DNA from: Dysgonomonas gadei ATCC BAA-286
GTDB lineage: Bacteria > Bacteroidota > Bacteroidia > Bacteroidales > Dysgonomonadaceae
DNA length: 64,000 nucleotides
Direction of reading: 5' to 3'
Assembly (NCBI RefSeq): GCF_000213555.1
Contig: NZ_GL891979.1
Location: 130,011-194,010 of the forward strand
Shown here piece by piece: positions 45,847 to 54,690 of this stretch. Both the position numbers and the translations under genes were made by a program. The notes beneath the pieces are model-generated. The model did not search any database. It saw nothing but the letters and a program-made list of their open reading frames with translations, and was not told where the DNA came from. The stretch's first letter is position 1. The number at the start of each line of letters is the position of its first letter.

Positions 45847-47241
45847 TTACTTCAAACTCCCGACCATATCTTCCGGGCGAACCCATTTGTCGAACTCTTC
45901 GGCGGTAAGGAATCCCGATTTAATTGCTTCTTCTCTTAATGTTGTTCCGTTTTTATGTGCAGCTTTTGCTATAGCAGCAGCTTTTTCATAACCAATATGA
46001 GTATTAAGTGCGGTCACAAGCATAAGAGAATTATTCACCAATTCCTTTATCCGTTTGAGGTTAGGCTCTATGCCTGCAACGCAGTGGTCATTAAACGATT
46101 TGCTCGCATCGCCTAATAGCTGTGCTGATTGCAGGATATTAGCCGCGATAACGGGCTTGAAAACATTGAGCTCATAGTTACCCTGTGAGCCTGCTAGCGA
46201 AATTGTTGTATTATTTCCCATAACCTGCACGCAAACCATTGTGATGGCTTCGTTTTGAGTAGGATTTATCTTTCCCGGCATAATTGACGATCCTGGTTCA
46301 TTTTCGGGTAATATCAATTCTCCAATCCCTGAACGTGGACCTGAACCCAGTAACCGGATATCCTGTGCTATTTTGAATAGTGCCACTGCCATTTGATTCA
46401 AAGCCCCATGTGTGCCGACAATGGCATCGTGTGAGGCAAGTGCTTCAAACTTATTAGGCGCGGTAACAAAAGGCAGACCTGTAAATTTAGCAATGTATTC
46501 GGCTACCTTCACATCATATCCGTCAGGTGTATTCAGGCCTGTTCCCACAGCTGTACCCCCCAGTGCTAGTTGAGATAAATGCTTCAATGTTGCTTTAGTA
46601 GCCTCGATGGCATATTGTAATTGGACTGCATAACCGGAAAACTCCTGGCCTAAGGTTAGTGGTGTTGCATCTTGCAGATGTGTCCGGCCTATTTTGACTA
46701 TATCTTTAAAGTCATAGGCCTTACTGCTTAAGCTCTCTTGTAGTGCACGGACTTTAGGAATCGTTTGTTCTACTATTTTTTTATATGCGGCAATATGTAA
46801 TGCGGTAGGGAAAGTATCATTTGAAGACTGTGATTTATTTACGTCATCATTCGGATGGATAGGGCTTTTCTCTCCAAGCTTACCCCCGCTTAATACCAAT
46901 GCCCGGTTGGATATAACTTCGTTTACATTCATGTTTGATTGTGTACCCGATCCGGTTTGCCATATTACGAGCGGAAACTGGTCGTCGAGTTTACCTCCCA
47001 ATATTTCATCACATACCTTGGCTATCAGGTCCCTTTTCGATGCCTCCAATACTCCCAGATCGGTATTGGCATATGCCGCTGCCTTTTTCAGATACGCAAA
47101 TGCATAAATAATCTCTTTAGGCATAGATGCTTCCGGCCCTATTTTGAAGTTGTTTCTTGAGCGTTCTGTCTGCGCTCCCCAGTATTTGTCAGCAGGGACT
47201 TTTACTTCCCCCATTGTATCTTTTTCTATGCGATATTCCAT
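45847..47241 (-). CDS. fumC: Fumarate hydratase, class II
   Basis: 464 aa, the usual length. It interconverts fumarate and malate in the cytoplasm. Diagnostic features: MEYRIEKDTMGEVKVPADKYWGAQTERSRNNF at the start, QTGSGTQSNMNVNEV near residue 95-110, KSQSSNDTFPTALHIAA, GRTHLQDATPLTLGQEFSGY, and the fumarase/aspartase signature GSSIMPGKINPTQNE at about residue 317. It could in principle be an aspartase, but the C-terminal GTTLREEAIKSGFLTAEEFDKWVRPEDMVG is fumarase-like. Single gene with its own candidate promoter. Confidence 0.96.
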   Translation of the reverse strand: MEYRIEKDTMGEVKVPADKYWGAQTERSRNNFKIGPEASMPKEIIYAFAYLKKAAAYANTDLGVLEASKRDLIAKVCDEILGGKLDDQFPLVIWQTGSGTQSNMNVNEVISNRALVLSGGKLGEKSPIHPNDDVNKSQSSNDTFPTALHIAAYKKIVEQTIPKVRALQESLSSKAYDFKDIVKIGRTHLQDATPLTLGQEFSGYAVQLQYAIEATKATLKHLSQLALGGTAVGTGLNTPDGYDVKVAEYIAKFTGLPFVTAPNKFEALASHDAIVGTHGALNQMAVALFKIAQDIRLLGSGPRSGIGELILPENEPGSSIMPGKINPTQNEAITMVCVQVMGNNTTISLAGSQGNYELNVFKPVIAANILQSAQLLGDASKSFNDHCVAGIEPNLKRIKELVNNSLMLVTALNTHIGYEKAAAIAKAAHKNGTTLREEAIKSGFLTAEEFDKWVRPEDMVGSLK

Positions 47242-47292
47242 TTTGTATATTTAATTTATTGGTATGAAGTTCGGAATAATTATGATAAAAGT

Positions 47293-47323
47293 CAAAATCT
47301 ATTGTACTAAATTTAGATACAAA
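47293..47323 (-). promoter_or_regulatory. Candidate promoter of fumC
   Basis: Reading the minus strand: TTTG (47323-47320), 18 bp, then TAGATTTTG (47301-47293), a -7 element with one extra base. The start codon is about 50 bp downstream. Confidence 0.45.
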
Positions 47324-47360
47324 GGATTATCGTGAGGTAGAGATAATAGGTATGATAGCT

Positions 47361-47720
47361 TTATATGACTATAATTGTGGTAATACCACCCAATATTGCA
47401 ATTACTCCCAGAATATTCTGATATTGGAAAAACTTTTTATCTGAATCAGCATACTTTCTTATTTTTAGATATCTGTAAATAAACAATAAACCAATCAGTA
47501 TTTCTATTACACTACCGCAAATGAGAAAGAACCAATAGACCGCATTATCCTGAATAACACTGTATCGTATTGTACTTAATATTACGATGCCTGCAACACC
47601 CCAAATGATAATTAGCGGTGCAATACAGGCGAACCGTAAAGCCGTTTTTTTTATAATAGGGTACTGATTGAATAATAAAGATATTAATCCGAAGATTATC
47701 AAAATAATAGCATATATCAT
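47361..47720 (-). CDS. Small integral membrane protein, unknown
   Basis: 119 aa with four hydrophobic helices (IYAIILIIFGLISLLF; LRFACIAPLIIIWGVAGIVILST; VYWFFLICGSVIEILIGLLFIY; ILGVIAILGGITTIIVI). A basic loop (RYLKIRKYADSDKK) separates helices 3 and 4. I do not recognise a family. It is preceded on its strand by a good -7 element and lies upstream of fumC on the same strand, 120 bp away. Confidence 0.7.
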   Translation of the reverse strand: MIYAIILIIFGLISLLFNQYPIIKKTALRFACIAPLIIIWGVAGIVILSTIRYSVIQDNAVYWFFLICGSVIEILIGLLFIYRYLKIRKYADSDKKFFQYQNILGVIAILGGITTIIVI

Positions 47721-47743
47721 GTTGGATTTATTTAAAGTGAACT

Positions 47744-47751
47744 CAAATATA
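47744..47751 (-). promoter_or_regulatory. Candidate -7 element (TATATTTG) of the small membrane protein gene
   Basis: TATATTTG on the minus strand, 24 bp before the start codon. Confidence 0.55.
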
Positions 47752-48090
47752 TCTATACTTTTTCTGATTATCTATATTTATCTATGAAGAAAGGTGTTGT
47801 ATCAAAATAATCTATCTGTTATAGACGGTTTTTAACAGGATATCGATAAAATATTTCACTATATAATTCTTCGTCACATTCCTTCTTTAATTCATACTTT
47901 TTTAATTAAAAGATACGGACTCAATCAATAATTGAAGAAATATGCTTGAGTTCTTTTTAACGAAACTATGTAACCCGAAGTAAAAAGTGTTATTTTGGCA
48001 TTTTTTTATTCAATTTAGTTTGTTTATTCATTAATACTTTTTTCCTTTGTTTATGATTTAATATACTATCTGTTATTTATAGAATTAGTA
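47752..48090. other. Divergent intergenic region upstream of korA
   Basis: About 340 bp, very AT-rich with T runs. No gene, repeat or hairpin that I can support. The korA promoter must lie here; TTATTTTGG near 47990 is a near match to the -7 element. Confidence 0.5.
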
Positions 48091-49938
48091 ATGCAAAACA
48101 CAGTAAAAATTAAGGACGTAAAGGACATAGTCATACGTTTTTCAGGTGATTCGGGGGATGGCATGCAGTTAACCGGAACCATCTTCTCAAACCTTTCAGC
48201 AATCTTTGGGAATCAAATCTCCACCTTCCCTGATTATCCGGCAGAAATCAGAGCTCCTCAAGGTACTCTTTCCGGTGTTTCCGGATTTCAGGTACATTTA
48301 GGAAACCAGATTTACAATTCCGGAGATAAGGCGGATGTATTAGTAGCGATGAATCCGGCAGCATTGAAAGTAAATGCCAATTTTCTGAAAAAAGATTCTG
48401 TTATTGTTATCGATACGGACTCTTTCTCGAAAAGAGATATGGAGAAGGCACTGTTTTCCACAGAAGATCCTTTTGTAGAGCTGGGACTTACCACTCAACA
48501 AATAATCTCAGTTCCTATTACTTCATTGACTAAAAGTAGTTTGGAAGGAATGGAAATGGATATGAAATCGCGTATCCGTAGTAAAAATATGTTTGCTCTG
48601 GGTTTGGTTTGCTGGTTATTTAACCGGCCTCTCGATGTTGCTAACCATATGCTATCAGCTAAATTCGCCAAGAAACCCGTATTGGTGGAAGCGAATCTGA
48701 AAGTATTGGCCGATGGTTTTAATTATGGACAGAATACCGACACTACCATATCATCATATCGTGTAGAAACTGTAAATGTGGATAAAGGTTATTATCTGGA
48801 TGTAAATGGTAATACAGCTACTGCTTACGGGCTGATTGCCGCTTCAGAAAATTCAGGCAAGCCACTTTTCTTAGGTTCATATCCGATTACACCTGCCACC
48901 GACATATTGCATGAACTCGTTAAATTTAAACAGTTAGGTGTAAAGGCCATTCAGGTCGAAGATGAAATAGCAGGAGTGTGTACAGCTATCGGTGCCAGTT
49001 TTGCAGGAAGCCTTGCCGCTACCTCAACTTCCGGGCCTGGTCTGGCTCTGAAGGGAGAAGCTATAGGCCTTGCCGTAATGGCAGAATTACCCCTTGTTGT
49101 TGTGGATGTTCAGCGCGGAGGGCCGTCGACAGGTCTGCCGACCAAGACAGAGCAAACCGATCTTCGGCAGGCTTTGTACGGACGTAATGGCGAAAGCCCA
49201 ATTGTCGTAATGGCGGCTGCGAGTCCCACAGACTGTTTTGATATGGCATACTGGGCATCTAAAGTTGCACTAGAACATATAACTCCGGTTATATTACTTA
49301 CCGACGGTTATATTGCGAACGGTTCTTCGGCATGGCGTATACCTGATTTGGATAAATATCCGTCTATAGTGCCGCACGATGTAAGCCAATATAAAGGAAA
49401 CGAATGGCGCAGCGCATTGCGTGATGATGAAACGATGGTACGTTATTGGGCCGAGGCAGGTCTCGAAGGCTATACGCACCGTATAGGAGGACTCGAAAAA
49501 GATTATACCACGGGAGCTATATCTACAGATGCGGCTAATCACCAGAAAATGGTGAATGTGCGTCAGGCTAAAGTTGATAAGATTGCTGATTTTATCCCGC
49601 AGTTGGAATTGGTAGGAGGAGAAGATGCCGACTTGCTCGTTGTGGGCTGGGGCGGTACATATGGACACCTGCGTGAAGCTGTGGAAAAAATGGATGATGC
49701 CGGACAGAAAGTAGCTTTGGCTCATTTCCGTTTTATTAGCCCGTTGCCAAAAAATACAGCGGCAGTACTGAAGAAATTTAAGAAGATTATAGTCGCAGAA
49801 CAAAATAATGGCCAGTTTGCCGGCTATCTGCAGGAAAAAATAGAGGGATTACAAATATCCCGTTACAATAAGGTTGAAGGGCAGCCTTTTGCTGTATCCG
49901 ACCTGATAGAAGCATTCACCAAGAAATTAGGAGAGTAA
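48091..49938 (+). CDS. korA: 2-oxoglutarate:ferredoxin oxidoreductase, fused gamma-alpha subunit
   Basis: 615 aa. The N-terminal ~200 residues are the gamma domain (VIRFSGDSGDGMQLTGTIFSNLSA; FPDYPAEIRAPQGTLSGVSGFQVH; DVLVAMNPAALKVN). The alpha (POR_N) domain follows (GNTATAYGLIAASENSG, FLGSYPITPATDILHEL, QVEDEIAGVCTAIGASFAGSLAATSTSGPG), then domain II. With the beta subunit 4 bp downstream it oxidatively decarboxylates 2-oxoglutarate to succinyl-CoA using ferredoxin, as in the reductive TCA steps of anaerobic Bacteroidetes. A related 2-oxoacid substrate cannot be excluded. Confidence 0.94.
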   Translation: MQNTVKIKDVKDIVIRFSGDSGDGMQLTGTIFSNLSAIFGNQISTFPDYPAEIRAPQGTLSGVSGFQVHLGNQIYNSGDKADVLVAMNPAALKVNANFLKKDSVIVIDTDSFSKRDMEKALFSTEDPFVELGLTTQQIISVPITSLTKSSLEGMEMDMKSRIRSKNMFALGLVCWLFNRPLDVANHMLSAKFAKKPVLVEANLKVLADGFNYGQNTDTTISSYRVETVNVDKGYYLDVNGNTATAYGLIAASENSGKPLFLGSYPITPATDILHELVKFKQLGVKAIQVEDEIAGVCTAIGASFAGSLAATSTSGPGLALKGEAIGLAVMAELPLVVVDVQRGGPSTGLPTKTEQTDLRQALYGRNGESPIVVMAAASPTDCFDMAYWASKVALEHITPVILLTDGYIANGSSAWRIPDLDKYPSIVPHDVSQYKGNEWRSALRDDETMVRYWAEAGLEGYTHRIGGLEKDYTTGAISTDAANHQKMVNVRQAKVDKIADFIPQLELVGGEDADLLVVGWGGTYGHLREAVEKMDDAGQKVALAHFRFISPLPKNTAAVLKKFKKIIVAEQNNGQFAGYLQEKIEGLQISRYNKVEGQPFAVSDLIEAFTKKLGE

Positions 49939-49942
49939 AACT

Positions 49943-50974
49943 ATGGATGTAAATGTAAAGATGGCCTCATCTCATCAGGCCAAAGATTATAAAAGCGATC
50001 AGTATGTACGCTGGTGTCCGGGATGTGGAGACCACGCTCTTCTCAACTGTTTATATAAAGCAATGGCCGAACTGGATATACTGCCGCATATGACGGCTGT
50101 GGTATCTGGTATCGGTTGTTCTTCGCGTCTGCCTTATTATATGAATACATATGGTTTCCATACTATTCATGGTCGTGGGGCTGCTGTGGCTACAGGAGTG
50201 AAGACTGCAAAACCTGAATTATCGGTATGGTTGGCTACAGGTGACGGCGATTGTCTGGCGATCGGTGGTAACCACTTTATTCATGCGGTTCGCCGTAATG
50301 TGGATATAAATATCCTCTTACTGAACAATAAAATATACGGGTTAACGAAAGGGCAATTTTCCCCGACATCCGACAGGGGATTTGTTTCAAAGTCTTCTCC
50401 GTATGGTACAGTCGAAGATCCGTTCCATCCTGTTGAACTGGCTTTAGGCGCTCGCGGGACCTTCTTTGCCCGTTGTATCGACGTCGATCTGGCAAATACT
50501 ACCGAGATCTTGACGCATGCGGCACGGCATAAAGGTACGTCTGTTGTGGAAATCCTCCAGAATTGTGTGATATTTAATGATGCTATCCACGACAATATTG
50601 TAGATAAAGCATGGAGAGCCGAGCGTACGATATTACTTAAGCATGGAGAAAAAATGCTGTTCGGAGCGAATAAAGACAAAGGTCTAGTTATGGACGGATG
50701 GCAGATTAAAGATGTGATTATCGGACAAAACGGATTTACAATAGATGATGTCCTTGTTCACGACGCTACTATGCAGGATGATACTTTGCATATGAAGTTA
50801 GGACTGATGTCTCCTGAAAACGGCCTGCCTTTGGCTCTAGGTGTTATCCGCGATGTGGAAGGGCCTACATATGATCAGGGTGTGGCAGATCAGATTAAAG
50901 ATGTGCAGGCGAAGAACCCTGTGCGCAAGTTAAGGGATTACCTGATGACCAAGGATGTGTGGGAGGTGAAATAA
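49943..50974 (+). CDS. korB: 2-oxoglutarate:ferredoxin oxidoreductase, beta subunit
   Basis: 343 aa. Thiamine-diphosphate-binding subunit: RWCPGCGDHALLNCLYKA at the start (Cys for the iron-sulfur/TPP region), SGIGCSSRLPYYMNTYGFHTIHGR, the TPP motif GDGD (100-103) through NNKIYGLTKGQFSPTS, and VEILQNCVIFND. Starts 4 bp after korA, so the two are translated together. Catalysis occurs at TPP and electrons pass to ferredoxin. A strong terminator follows. Confidence 0.94.
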   Translation: MDVNVKMASSHQAKDYKSDQYVRWCPGCGDHALLNCLYKAMAELDILPHMTAVVSGIGCSSRLPYYMNTYGFHTIHGRGAAVATGVKTAKPELSVWLATGDGDCLAIGGNHFIHAVRRNVDINILLLNNKIYGLTKGQFSPTSDRGFVSKSSPYGTVEDPFHPVELALGARGTFFARCIDVDLANTTEILTHAARHKGTSVVEILQNCVIFNDAIHDNIVDKAWRAERTILLKHGEKMLFGANKDKGLVMDGWQIKDVIIGQNGFTIDDVLVHDATMQDDTLHMKLGLMSPENGLPLALGVIRDVEGPTYDQGVADQIKDVQAKNPVRKLRDYLMTKDVWEVK

Positions 50975-51000
50975 GTCTGAGATTATTCGAAAATAAATTG

Positions 51001-51031
51001 AAAGCCCGGAGTATTTTCTCCGGGCTTTTTA
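51001..51031 (+). terminator. Terminator of korAB
   Basis: Arms 51001-51011 and 51018-51028 (AAAGCCCGGAG/CTCCGGGCTTT) pair perfectly around TATTTT, ending in a T run. Confidence 0.93.
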
Positions 51032-51066
51032 TATTGACGAAAAAAAACTGTGAGTAAATAAAGTAT

Positions 51067-51102
51067 AAAAAAAATATCAGTAGGATTTTTCCTACTGATA
51101 TT
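51067..51102 (-). terminator. Terminator of the TPR/OmpA-like lipoprotein gene
   Basis: Thirteen-base perfect arms at 51073-51085 and 51090-51102 (ATCAGTAGGA core). On the minus strand the hairpin is followed by a run of T (the A run at 51067-51074). Confidence 0.9.
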
Positions 51103-51127
51103 CCTAAATTTCAAAAATCTGTTATAC

Positions 51128-52828
51128 TTATTTGATCAACATATTTTTCACATCAGAGTTGGTAAGGAATTTTGCAAACTCGATGTCGTTAAGAACTTCA
51201 GAAGTTGAAAATCCTTTGTCTAATGCAGAACGTAAGTTGCCAACAACACCCGATGTATTATTCGTTCTGGCAGCTACTATAGCTGACAGATAATATGTTG
51301 TAGCATCTTTCTTAGCTACGGCATCCAATGTTTGTTGAGCTTTGTTATAGTTTTTGGTCAATACCTGAGCCAGAGCGGCATTGTTTGTCTTAGCATCGCC
51401 AAATGACTGTACAGCTCTGTTGTAATCACCTTTCTGTAAATATAATAAACCAAGAGCTTCACCCAGAGTATTAGCGCCGGAAGCGCTACCCAACAGTTGC
51501 TCAGCTTTAGCTGTATTGCCGTCAGCAAGAGAAAGCAAAGCCTGATTCATATTAGCCTCAGGAGCTTTTGCTGATACTTGAGCCGCTTTGTTGAATGCCT
51601 GCACAGCTTTACTGTCCTGACCGGTTGTATAGTAATAAGCACCTAAGTTATTCCATCCACGGTAGTCGTTAGGGAATTTTTGAGTGACATAAGTATATAT
51701 TTTCTCTTTAGAAGTTCCATCCAGATTAGCAGCATAAAGAAGCTCTTCCACAGTAAGGCTGGTAAGGTCCGAATTAGCAGCGTTCTTCAATTCTTCGTCA
51801 GTCTTACCGATAACTTCAATATTGGCAATCAGACGTGAACGACGAAGTTTAGGAAGGATTGTTTCAGCTAATCCTGAATATACAGCAGAGATATTTTTGA
51901 TTTCTTTTTCTCTTGTTTCAGTATCAGGATACATAGAAAGAACTCTCAGTACGATATCTTTATCCTGAAGACTTGAAGCCTGAACCAATTTTTGGAAACC
52001 TTCCCAGTCCTGAGCGGTATATTTTGCATTGATTTCAGTATCGATGTCTTTTTTCTTAAATTCTTTTGATAGATAATCTGTTGTATTTTTCTCGCGTTTC
52101 TCAGCAAGTTTTTCGTTCAACTCATATCCTCCGTCAGGTGATGCATAGGCAGATATTTCTACATTTACATTCTTACGGTCATTAGAGTCAGCCTCTTTTA
52201 CCAAGTCTTTCCATGCGGCAAGATTTGTCGAATTCAATTCGCTTGAACGCAATTCAGCTTGTTGTATAAGGAACATGATATCTGCATCATATGCCTCTTT
52301 GATAATACGCTGGAAAGCATCAGGAGCTACAGCCGGAGTAGTTGTTGCAGCACTGGCAAGAGCCTGAGTAGAAACTACGCCATCAGCAATTTTTACGTCA
52401 GGAAAGCCTGCTACAGTTTTGCCGTTTCTGGTGAAATCGAATCTTAAGAATAATTCTGATTTCTTCATTGCAGGTGTGTAGTCAAATTCTGATCGTAGTG
52501 TTATAGCACTACCGCTTTCGAAATTAACAACAGTACCGTTTCCTGCGACCTTTTCGCCTTGATAAGTGTAAGAAGTGCCCAAAGCTTCACCTCCGCTGTA
52601 TTTCAATACAGGGGTAACAACTACAGAAGTACTTTTTTCGAACCATTTGGCAGGAAAACGACCGTTTATTGTCACCGGTACTTTTGTGCCCACTAATTCG
52701 AGAGGAGAAGGGTTAGTTGTGAATAAAGAATTTGCTAACGGGGTCATCGTTTTTTTGCTACAAGATGTTCCTAATATAGCAACCAGAGCAATTAATGAAA
52801 ATAATAGCTTTAATTTCTGCCTTTTCAT
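51128..52828 (-). CDS. Outer-membrane lipoprotein with OmpA-like and TPR domains
   Basis: 566 aa. Lipobox GTSC, then SKKTMTPLANS. The first ~150 residues are beta-rich. About 205-260 resembles an OmpA-type peptidoglycan-binding loop (VNVEISAYASPDGGYELNEKLAEKREKNTTDYLSKEF). From about 370 there are TPR helices (RGWNNLGAYYYTTGQDSKAVQAFNKAAQVS; EALGLLYLQKGDYNRAVQSFGDAK; LRSALDKGFSTSEVLNDIEFAKFL). The combination occurs in Porphyromonadaceae-type cell-envelope proteins; its role is not known to me, probably anchoring the outer membrane to peptidoglycan. Monocistronic with its own promoter and terminator. Confidence 0.75.
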   Translation of the reverse strand: MKRQKLKLLFSLIALVAILGTSCSKKTMTPLANSLFTTNPSPLELVGTKVPVTINGRFPAKWFEKSTSVVVTPVLKYSGGEALGTSYTYQGEKVAGNGTVVNFESGSAITLRSEFDYTPAMKKSELFLRFDFTRNGKTVAGFPDVKIADGVVSTQALASAATTTPAVAPDAFQRIIKEAYDADIMFLIQQAELRSSELNSTNLAAWKDLVKEADSNDRKNVNVEISAYASPDGGYELNEKLAEKREKNTTDYLSKEFKKKDIDTEINAKYTAQDWEGFQKLVQASSLQDKDIVLRVLSMYPDTETREKEIKNISAVYSGLAETILPKLRRSRLIANIEVIGKTDEELKNAANSDLTSLTVEELLYAANLDGTSKEKIYTYVTQKFPNDYRGWNNLGAYYYTTGQDSKAVQAFNKAAQVSAKAPEANMNQALLSLADGNTAKAEQLLGSASGANTLGEALGLLYLQKGDYNRAVQSFGDAKTNNAALAQVLTKNYNKAQQTLDAVAKKDATTYYLSAIVAARTNNTSGVVGNLRSALDKGFSTSEVLNDIEFAKFLTNSDVKNMLIK

Positions 52829-52884
52829 AGCTGTTTAAAAATTATTGATTTATTATATAATATATAGACATTTCTTACCTGATA

Positions 52885-52892
52885 CAAAACTA
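52885..52892 (-). promoter_or_regulatory. Candidate -7 element (TAGTTTTG) of the TPR/OmpA-like gene
   Basis: TAnnTTTG match on the minus strand, 57 bp before the start codon. A clear -33 element was not found. Confidence 0.55.
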
Positions 52893-52961
52893 CCTTTTTT
52901 CTTCTTGAATAGAAAATGTCTATATGCTATTTATAGATATAAAGAGGAGTTTTAATATTTT

Positions 52962-53825
52962 TTAATCTTTGATCATTTTGATGCTTGTAACAGCCGGTCC
53001 GTAAATGCTATTTTCACGGAATGCGGCATACACTTTTTCGTTCAGGTCTACATTTACAGAAGCGTAATCTCCGCTATCCACCCATACCCGGATCGTAACG
53101 TCTATTGTTCCATTATTTAGCATTGTAACTCCAATAAACGGAGCGGGAGTATTCTTAACCAAAGGGTTATTTTTGATAACAGACTGGAGGATAGATTTTA
53201 CCTCATCTACATCTGCTCCATAGCCCAGAGTAAACGTAATATCTATACGCCGTTCTTTCTGAGTCGAGTAGTTGGTTATAGTTCCTGTGGACAGGGGGCC
53301 ATTCGGTATGTAAATAGTACGGTTATCCCCGGTCAGGAGTATTGTGTAGAGAATGCCTATGGCTTGTACCGCACCGTCCATCCCTTGGGCAACAATTCGG
53401 TCTCCCAGTTTGAAGGGCTTGTTTATCAGAAGCATGACTCCTCCTGCAAAGTTAGACAGGTTGTCTTTCATGGCCATACCCACAGCTAAACCTACGGCGG
53501 CAAGAATAGCAGCAAAGGATGTCATCGAAAGCCCCAGTATATTTACTATCAACAAGAACAGGATAAGTTGTAGTGTAATATTAGCAAGACTGTCAAGAAA
53601 ACTTTTAACAGTGGCTTCAATCTGACGTCTTTCCAGAAAACGGTCAATGAATTTTCTCAGCCATTTAATTACCCATCGTCCGATGATAAATACAATTGCA
53701 GCGGCAATAAGTTTTAAACCTAAAGTTACGGCATGATCGAAGATTTTGTCTAGAAAATTGTCTATCGCAGATACCGATAATTCTGTTTTTTGGAGCGTAT
53801 CTCCGGGAATAATGTCTAGTAGCAT
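52962..53825 (-). CDS. MscS-family mechanosensitive channel
   Basis: 287 aa. Three membrane helices: about 30-55 (VTLGLKLIAAAIVFIIGRWVIKWL), 72-95 (LANITLQLILFLLIVNILGL) and the pore helix about 98-125 (FAAILAAVGLAVGMAMKDNLSNFAGGVMLLI, with the Gly/Ala packing of MscS TM3). The beta domain follows (FKLGDRIVAQGMDGAVQAIGILYTILLTGDNRTIYIPNGPLSTGTITNYS). It opens under membrane tension to release osmolytes. Length equals E. coli MscS. Monocistronic. Confidence 0.94.
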   Translation of the reverse strand: MLLDIIPGDTLQKTELSVSAIDNFLDKIFDHAVTLGLKLIAAAIVFIIGRWVIKWLRKFIDRFLERRQIEATVKSFLDSLANITLQLILFLLIVNILGLSMTSFAAILAAVGLAVGMAMKDNLSNFAGGVMLLINKPFKLGDRIVAQGMDGAVQAIGILYTILLTGDNRTIYIPNGPLSTGTITNYSTQKERRIDITFTLGYGADVDEVKSILQSVIKNNPLVKNTPAPFIGVTMLNNGTIDVTIRVWVDSGDYASVNVDLNEKVYAAFRENSIYGPAVTSIKMIKD

Positions 53826-53844
53826 GTCTTTTTTATTTTTGGTT

Positions 53845-53852
53845 CAAAATTA
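53845..53852 (-). promoter_or_regulatory. Candidate -7 element (TAATTTTG) of the MscS gene
   Basis: TAnnTTTG match on the minus strand, 20 bp ahead of the start codon. Confidence 0.55.
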
Positions 53853-53963
53853 ATTAATATTAGATGAATAAACAGTTTTTTACGACTATTATTTTAACCC
53901 TTAAAATACCGGATTGTTTTAAATGTTTAATTTTTTAAAAAACTAAATCTCCCAGAGAATCGC

Positions 53964-53971
53964 TATATTTG
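53964..53971 (+). promoter_or_regulatory. Candidate -7 element (TATATTTG) of the two-component operon
   Basis: TAnnTTTG match, 45 bp ahead of the response regulator start. Confidence 0.6.
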
Positions 53972-54015
53972 AGAACTGTAATACATACTTTCATTGTCTA
54001 TAATAACCAGAAAAT

Positions 54016-54690
54016 ATGAAAATACTTATTGTCGAAGATGAATATGAGATACTGAAATCTATAAATTCATTCTTATTATCAGAGAGTTATGTTGTGGAAA
54101 AGGCGACGGACTATGCATCAGGTATCGAAAAAGTACAACTTTATGAGTATGATTGTATCTTGCTGGATATATCGTTACCCGGAGGTAGCGGACTGAAGAT
54201 ATTGGAAGAGATGAAGAAAGCGGGGATAACAGGCAATACTATTATTATTTCTGCTAAGAATTCGCTGGAAGATAAAATAACCGGGCTGGATCTAGGCGCG
54301 GACGACTATCTGACCAAGCCTTTTCATCTGGCGGAACTGCATGCCCGGATAAAGGCTGTACTCAGGCGGAAACAGCTCGATGGGAGTAATGTATTGAAAC
54401 TGGGTAATGTTTCTGTTGATTTCGATAAGCATCTTGTCTATATCGATGACCAAGAGTTGAGGCTTAACCGGAAGGAATTTGATATTCTGAGCTTTTTTGC
54501 AATGAATACAAACAAACTGATAACGAAAGAAGTTCTGGCCGAGCATGTATGGGGTGATAATATTGATTCCGCCGATAACTTTGATTTCGTATATGCCCAG
54601 ATCAAAAACCTGCGTAAGAAATTGAAGGATAGCAATGCGGGTATTATGTTTGAGAATGTTTATGGTATAGGATATAAGATGACGGTATGA
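54016..54690 (+). CDS. OmpR/PhoB-family response regulator
   Basis: 224 aa. Receiver domain 1-112 with acidic pocket E7-D8, phosphorylation site D51 (CILLDISLPGG) and K101 (DDYLTKPF); winged-helix Trans_reg_C domain about 125-224 (LRLNRKEFDILSFFAMNTNKLITKEVLAEHVWGD; NLRKKLKD; YGIGYKMTV). It is activated by the kinase whose gene overlaps its stop by 4 bp (ATGA). The following two PepSY-like genes are plausible targets or sensors of the same system. Confidence 0.95.
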   Translation: MKILIVEDEYEILKSINSFLLSESYVVEKATDYASGIEKVQLYEYDCILLDISLPGGSGLKILEEMKKAGITGNTIIISAKNSLEDKITGLDLGADDYLTKPFHLAELHARIKAVLRRKQLDGSNVLKLGNVSVDFDKHLVYIDDQELRLNRKEFDILSFFAMNTNKLITKEVLAEHVWGDNIDSADNFDFVYAQIKNLRKKLKDSNAGIMFENVYGIGYKMTV